Positions 24,434 through 28,776 of a stretch of 28,776 nucleotides of DNA are shown piece after piece (position 1 is the stretch's first letter; each line of letters begins with the position of its first letter). The notes under the pieces are model-generated. The model did no database searches, was not told the origin of the DNA, and saw nothing but the letters and a program-made list of their open reading frames with translations. Both the position numbers and the translations under genes were made by a program. Source of the stretch: Fimbriimonas sp. GTDB taxonomy: Bacteria; Armatimonadota; Fimbriimonadia; Fimbriimonadales; Fimbriimonadaceae. The stretch is from the NCBI GenBank assembly GCA_030447945.1, contig JAUJNV010000025.1, positions 1 through 28,776 on the forward strand, written 5' to 3'.

Positions 24434-24676
24434 CCGGGGACCGTGATCCGTGGACCGTCGGCCGTGGGCGGGGCATGCATCGGTCTTGGGAAGGGCAGAG
24501 GATTTTCATCAGGTAGCCGACGATGGCGGAAAGGAACCCTAAAGATGCGCGCGGAACCTGGCAAAGATAACAGTGTCCGGTTGATACACTCCTCAAGGGG
24601 AGAGTGAGGAGTGCTCCTCGCTCCCCCATTTTGTCCGCACGCTCCCCGGTCTACGGATCACGCTCCCGGCCCACGC
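24434..24676. repeat. Short-period repeat arms (GGACCGTG/ATCCGT type) with long loop
   Basis: The left arm 24434-24471 (CCGGGGACCGTGATCCGTGG, then ACCGTCGGCCGTGGG) is matched by the complement of 24646-24676 (GCGTGGGCCGGGAGCGTGAT, then CCGTAGACCGG). The loop of 174 nt holds a separate terminator-like stem. It sits between convergent genes. Confidence 0.6.
24597..24627 (+). terminator. Stem-loop terminator after the S24 gene
   Basis: GGGGAGAGTGAGGAG (24597-24611) pairs with CTCCTCGCTCCCCC (24614-24627) with a tiny loop, followed by ATTTTG. It is placed between converging genes and could stop transcription from the left. Confidence 0.5.
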
Positions 24677-24679
24677 CCC

Positions 24680-25732
24680 TTACGCGGCGAGGTTCATTCG
24701 GTGGACGACGCGCAGGAAAGCGTCGACGACCTCCGGATCGAATTGGGTGCCGCGGCAGCGTTCGATCTCGAGCGCGGCTTCCCTAGCCGGCCAAGCGTGC
24801 TTGTACGGCCGCTCGTGAGTGAGGGCGTCGAACACGTCGGCCACCGCGACGATACGGCCGGCGATGGGGATCTCTTCGCCTTGGAGTTGCGCTCCGTACC
24901 CTCCGCCATCCCACCGCTCGTGATGAGTCAGGGCGATGGTGTGCGCCATCTGCAGGATCTCGGAGGTGCTGCCCGCGAGGATCTGGGCCCCCGCGTCGGT
25001 GTGGCGACGGATCTCCTCGAATTCGCTCTCGGTGAGGCGGCCCGGCTTCTTCAGGACCGCGTCCGGGATGGCGACCTTGCCGATGTCGTGGACGGGAGCG
25101 GCGAGATGGATAAGGTTCGCCTCGTCCGGCGGCAGGCCGTACTCGATGGCGATCTCTTAGGTGTGGTAGCCGTCGCGCCGGCAGTGCTCTCCGGTATCGT
25201 CGTCGCGGTAGTCGCCCGCGAGGGCGAGGCGGCGAACGATCTCCAACTGGGCCTCCTGGAGCCGCTTCGTGCGCTCCTGAACCTTCTGATCGAGCCGCTC
25301 GTTTTGCCTCTCCAACTCCCGATAGAGGTGGCGCATCTCGAGGAAGTTGCGGACGCGAAGCGTGATCTCCCACGGGTCGCCCGGCTTAGTGAGAAAGTCG
25401 CTCGCGCCCAGCTCCAACGCGCTTCGACGGGCCGCTCCCGTGACGTCCGCGGTAAAGACGAGAATGGGGAGGAACCCGCTCGTCTCGCGAAGCGCCCGCA
25501 GCCTCTCGATCAGCTCGAACCCGGTAATCCCGGGCATGTGGAGATCGACGATCGCAAGGTCGGGCTTGGCAAAGGCGGCCAGCGCCTCGGCCTCCTCCGG
25601 ACGGGTGGTCGATTGGATGTTCGTGTAGCCCGCCTTGCCGAGAAGCTTTTCAAGGAACAGGACGTTCATCGGGTTGTCGTCGACGACGAGCAAAGACGAC
25701 TCGGGGTGCGTCGCGAGGCTTAGATCAGGCAC
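24680..25732 (-). CDS. Response regulator with HD-GYP domain, split by in-frame TAA
   Basis: A two-domain protein for breaking down cyclic di-GMP. The receiver is at 1-125: [18 protein letters not shown] with the acid pair, phospho-acceptor Asp63 in IVDLHMPG, and Lys117 in FLTKPGDP. A coiled coil follows ([20 protein letters not shown]). The HD-GYP domain starts with [18 protein letters not shown]. After GYHT, TAA (25155-25157) interrupts. The same frame then continues without any shift: [49 protein letters not shown] and [15 protein letters not shown], to TAA at 24680. All metal ligands are intact. The gene start overlaps the kinase stop by 8 nt. Confidence 0.85.
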
Positions 25733-27962
25733 TCTTCTTCTCCCTCGATGGGTCCAGATCCGTGAGGAGGCTCAGGAAGCCCCGCACGTCGATCGGCTTG
25801 GTCATATAGGCGGCGGCCCCGCTGGCGAGCAGACGCTCGACCTGCGAAGGGGTCGCGTCGGCGCTGACCACCGCTACGGGAATCCGCGCCAGTTTCGGAT
25901 CGCCTTTCAGATGCCGGAGAACCTCTTGGCCCCCGATGTCCGGAAGATTCAGGTCGAGGAGGATCAGGTCGGGCTCGTGCTCGTGGGCCAAGTCGATCCC
26001 CACTCTCCCATCCCTCGCCACGAGGAGCCGGTACTCCGCACGGCCCTGGAGGATCTTCTCGACTAATCGGACGTTCGACGGATTGTCCTCGATGAGCAGA
26101 ACCGTGCGGCGGAAGTTCGGCGCAGGCCCGCTCGAAAGCGCTTCGAGAGGAGCGGTACCCTCGATCGCCTGCAGGGGGCACCGCGCCATCGGCAGCTCGA
26201 TATAGAAGCAGGTGCCCGTCGCGCACGGCTCGATCCCGATGCGGCCACCCATCGCCTCCATCAGCCGCTTGGACAGCGCGAGGCCGAGGCCCGTGCCCTC
26301 GACGGACGTCTGCTCAGCGCCGAGCCTCTCGAACGGCGTAAAGATCAGCGCCTCCTTCTCGGGAGAGATCCCGATGCCGGTGTCTTGGACGCGGATGCGC
26401 CACGACTCTTCCTTAGGCTCGATCTCCACCTCGACGCGGCCGCCGTTTACGTTGTACTTGATGGCGTTCGAGAGCAGATTGAGAAGCACCTGGAGCAGAC
26501 GTTGCTGGTCCGCCATAGCGAACACGTCGCCCTTCGTGCCGTTCGGCACGACCACGGCGACTCCCTTCATTTGCGCCAAAGGGCTGAGAAGGGACGCCAC
26601 CTCCCGGACGACCTCTAGGACGTCGACCGCCTCCCGCGAGATGGTCAGCGTTCCAGAGTCGATCCGTGAGATGTCGAGGACCTCGTTGATCAGCTTGAGC
26701 AGGTGGGACCCCGCCATGACGATCTGCTTCACCGAATCCTGCTGGTCTTCCGTCAGATTCTCCATCTGGAGCAACTGGCCGAAGCCGAGAATGGAGTTCA
26801 TCGGCGTCCGCAGCTCGTGGCTCATGCGGGAAAGGAACTCGCTCTTGGCGCCGTTCGCCTGCTCGGCTTGCTCCCGAGCCCGCGCGAACTCCTCCAGGAG
26901 CTTGCGGCGCTCGGTAACGTCGCGGAACACCACGACTCCGCCACAGCGGGCGCTCTCGGCATCGAGGAGGGGCTGGCCGCTGACCTCGATCCACACCTCG
27001 TCGCCCAGCCGCGCCCGCTTCACCCGTATCTCTTCGTGGTCGATCGAATCGCCCTGGATTGCCCGCGCCAGCGGCAGATCGCCGGAGGCGATCGGCGTGT
27101 CGCTCCCGTCCGGATAGAGGCCATAGACTTCGGACCACTGCCCTATGGGGACGTCTTGCGCTCCTTTGCCGAGGATCCTCTCGGCCGCTGGATTAAAGTG
27201 GAGGAAGTTGCCGTGCGGGTCGGCGACGATCACTCCGTCGTTCATGCCCACGAGGACCGAGTTCAGCACCGCCGATTGGCGGCTCATCTCCGCCGTCGCC
27301 TGCTCGATGTCGTCTTTGGCCACTTGGAGCTCCGCCTGTCGCTGCGCGGTGCTCCGCATCTCGCGAAGGCCGTGGGCGCACGCCGTAATCAGGAACGCAT
27401 CCTCGAAAAAGACCCATCCGGCGTGCTCCAGAAACCTCCACTCCGCGTCCGACGCCGCCCCGTAGACGGAGAAGGGGTACCATAGGCCCCGAACCAGGTG
27501 ATCGACCGCAACGACCACCGAAGCCGCCACCAGGACTCGCCAGTCCCGATAGAACGCGAGGAACGCGAGCGAGCCGAAGACGTGGAAGTGCGTCTCGATG
27601 CGCCCGCCGGTCAGATGGATGAGCAGAGCGGAGAAGAGCGCCTGGGAGACGGCGATCACGAGCCGCGTGTACGCCTCACCCGGGCGGGTGACGGTTAGAT
27701 AGATGGGGTAGGAGGCGAGAAGGCCGCCGAAGAGGACGGCCATCCACACATGGGGATGCGTCTGCTGCTCCGCGCCGGCCCACGTTCGGGGCGAGACGAC
27801 GAGGGCGAAGACGATGGCGAGCACATATTGGATCGCCATCAGCCACGCGAACATGCGATCCGTGCGCCGATGAAGATCCGTTAGCTGGTGCCGGAAGTTC
27901 TGGGCCGCCAACTGGCTGAGCGGCGAGTCGGAAGGGAACGGCGCGGCGGGGGCATGAGTCAT
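25725..27962 (-). CDS. Hybrid sensor histidine kinase with membrane sensor, PAS and receiver
   Basis: 745 residues, intact. Residues 37-200 form about six membrane helices containing the conserved-looking GGRIETHFHVFGSLAFLAFY and VAVDHLVRGLWYPFSVYG; His125, His127 and His155 could bind a metal or cofactor. A coiled linker (200-230) is followed by a PAS domain (231-352: LNSVLVGMNDGVIVADPHGN). The HisKA domain has phospho-acceptor His382 in RMSHELRTPMNSILGF. The HATPase has NLLSNAIKYNVNG (N box), DTGIGISPE (G1) and EGTGLGLALSKRL (G2). The C-terminal receiver has Asp670 in LILLDLNLPDIGG and Lys722 in YMTKPIDV. It likely passes phosphate to the downstream HD-GYP regulator. It follows the RedB-like gene after 6 nt. 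Confidence 0.92.
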   Translation of the reverse strand: MTHAPAAPFPSDSPLSQLAAQNFRHQLTDLHRRTDRMFAWLMAIQYVLAIVFALVVSPRTWAGAEQQTHPHVWMAVLFGGLLASYPIYLTVTRPGEAYTRLVIAVSQALFSALLIHLTGGRIETHFHVFGSLAFLAFYRDWRVLVAASVVVAVDHLVRGLWYPFSVYGAASDAEWRFLEHAGWVFFEDAFLITACAHGLREMRSTAQRQAELQVAKDDIEQATAEMSRQSAVLNSVLVGMNDGVIVADPHGNFLHFNPAAERILGKGAQDVPIGQWSEVYGLYPDGSDTPIASGDLPLARAIQGDSIDHEEIRVKRARLGDEVWIEVSGQPLLDAESARCGGVVVFRDVTERRKLLEEFARAREQAEQANGAKSEFLSRMSHELRTPMNSILGFGQLLQMENLTEDQQDSVKQIVMAGSHLLKLINEVLDISRIDSGTLTISREAVDVLEVVREVASLLSPLAQMKGVAVVVPNGTKGDVFAMADQQRLLQVLLNLLSNAIKYNVNGGRVEVEIEPKEESWRIRVQDTGIGISPEKEALIFTPFERLGAEQTSVEGTGLGLALSKRLMEAMGGRIGIEPCATGTCFYIELPMARCPLQAIEGTAPLEALSSGPAPNFRRTVLLIEDNPSNVRLVEKILQGRAEYRLLVARDGRVGIDLAHEHEPDLILLDLNLPDIGGQEVLRHLKGDPKLARIPVAVVSADATPSQVERLLASGAAAYMTKPIDVRGFLSLLTDLDPSREKKSA

Positions 27963-27968
27963 CGGTTC

Positions 27969-28556
27969 TTACCCTTCCGCCCCGAGCAGCGAGCAGCCGA
28001 ATACCGGCGTCACCGGCGTCTTCGGCCTCTCTCCCTGGAGGATGGCGGCGATCGCTTCCGTCCCGCCGCTCGAGCCATAGTGCCCGCGGGCGGCGGTGAG
28101 TCCGCCGCTGAAAAGCTTCTCCCCCTGCGGGGAATAGAGGAGGACCTGCCCGGAGGTGGCGGCGGTGAACCGCTTCGCCTCGACGCCGCCCGCGTCCCGC
28201 AGAACCACCGCGCCGCGAACCCGCTTCGCCGCCTGCGCCAAGGGCCAGTCCTTCAGGCCGCCCGCGAGGCCGCGCGGCTGAACCATCACTACGTAGATCT
28301 TCAACCGCCCCGGGGAGCGCGCCGCCAGCTCGGCCAGCCCATCGACGCTCGCGCGGGTGCAGGGACAGCTTGGGTGCGCGAACATGACCGCAGTGGGACG
28401 CGTTCCGTCCAAGCCTATCTCGCGGGCCCCGGGCCACTCCGAGGGCGCCCTCGCCCCGGCTCCCGCCGTTCCCTCGTACCGCCACGCGTAGCCGAACCCG
28501 GCGCAGATGAGCGCCAGCCACACGAGGGCTGCAATAGTTCGCTTCAAAAGGGGCAT
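27969..28556 (-). CDS. RedB-like membrane-anchored thiol protein
   Basis: 195 residues from ATG 28556, chosen for its GAGGAG Shine-Dalgarno and for the signal anchor MPLLKRTIAALVWLALICAG that follows at once; a longer start would place the anchor internally. The thioredoxin-like region has Cys64-Pro-Cys66 in FAHPSCPCTRASVDGLAELA, then LKIYVVMVQPRGLAGGL and VVLRDAGGVEAKRF. The C-terminus has a further Cys in PVFGCSLLG. This layout is that of RedB-type proteins, which are often found next to membrane histidine kinases, as here. It probably acts outside the cytoplasmic membrane and may give a redox signal to the kinase; that role is inferred. Confidence 0.8.
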   Translation of the reverse strand: MPLLKRTIAALVWLALICAGFGYAWRYEGTAGAGARAPSEWPGAREIGLDGTRPTAVMFAHPSCPCTRASVDGLAELAARSPGRLKIYVVMVQPRGLAGGLKDWPLAQAAKRVRGAVVLRDAGGVEAKRFTAATSGQVLLYSPQGEKLFSGGLTAARGHYGSSGGTEAIAAILQGERPKTPVTPVFGCSLLGAEG

Positions 28557-28639
28557 CCTGCTCTCCTCGCGGTCGATAGCAAGAGTATCGGTCGCCGCGT
28601 GCGAGATAGAGAGGTGCGACCGAACCCAACGCCTCACGC

Positions 28640-28776
28640 GACTACGGACTAGCCACCCGCCCCAACCCCCCGCCCCGTCGGCCGCGGATCATCCCCAAAG
28701 CTGGAACGGAATCTCCGAACCCTCTCGCCCGTCTGGTTGCCACGGGCGAGGCGCCAGGGGGTGGGCGGGCAGGGAA
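28640..28776. other. Intergenic end of window
   Basis: GC-rich, Pro/Gly-rich in all frames. It should include the promoter of the RedB-like operon. No gene or clear repeat seen. Confidence 0.4.

Noticed and set aside
25155..25157. Recoding of the HD-GYP stop as selenocysteine
   Set aside because: The codon is TAA; selenocysteine uses TGA, and no Cys is expected at this place in the family.

Overview
This is a high-GC bacterial window with mostly short intergenic gaps. No rRNA, tRNA or CRISPR array is visible. Nothing here fixes the taxonomy. The many start codons sitting 6-9 nt behind a TATAAT-like box, together with the gene mix (family-4 glycosidase, D-aminoacylase, GYF/DUF2752 membrane proteins, ImuB/DnaE2), would fit an Armatimonadota-like or other deep-branching environmental bacterium; that is a guess.

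Many genes are broken by single-base indels: selB, the RRM protein, the fasciclin protein, the D-aminoacylase, the IS transposase, the PhyH oxygenase, imuB, dnaE2, the HEAT protein, and the 3' ends of the GH4 and S24 genes. Where checked, the family motif reappears in the next frame and the lost base lies in a G or C run, so most breaks look like sequence errors. I give whole-gene spans and state where the frame changes. One exception is an in-frame TAA, not an indel, inside the HD-GYP gene (25155-25157).

Layout. 1-713: 3' part of an ABC ATPase. 828-1268: small two-helix membrane protein. 1366-3207 (-): selenocysteine elongation factor SelB. 3562-4751 (+): RRM protein and secreted fasciclin protein. 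4798-8100 (-): D-aminoacylase and GH4 glycosidase. 8204-9030 (+): GYF-domain and DUF2752 membrane proteins. 9244-10091: an IS5-type insertion sequence with inverted ends and CTAG flanks. 10286-11789 (+): PhyH oxygenase and SRAP protein. 11926-12677 (-): two-gene unit with a JAB/HNHP-like protein. 12968-17643 (+): ImuB/DnaE2 translesion cassette. 17772-20767 (+): ECF sigma factor, small membrane protein, large membrane protein and a secreted protein. 21072-22419 (+): exported HEAT-repeat protein. 22584-22766 (-): 60-residue peptide with a tandem repeat. 22976-24433: divergent control locus with an S24-type self-cleaving repressor facing a small HTH gene. 24680-28556 (-): RedB-like thiol protein, hybrid histidine kinase, and response regulator/HD-GYP protein.

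Three themes stand out. First, a DNA-damage set (SRAP, ImuB, DnaE2, S24 repressor) is spread over 13 kb. Second, the S24 repressor and the HTH gene have nearly identical, mirrored leaderless start regions, like a phage-type switch. Third, at least six intergenic gaps carry degenerate 7-8 nt repeats, mostly arranged as two inverted arms. The repeat unit differs between sites and the sites lie on every kind of gene junction, so they are not simply terminators.
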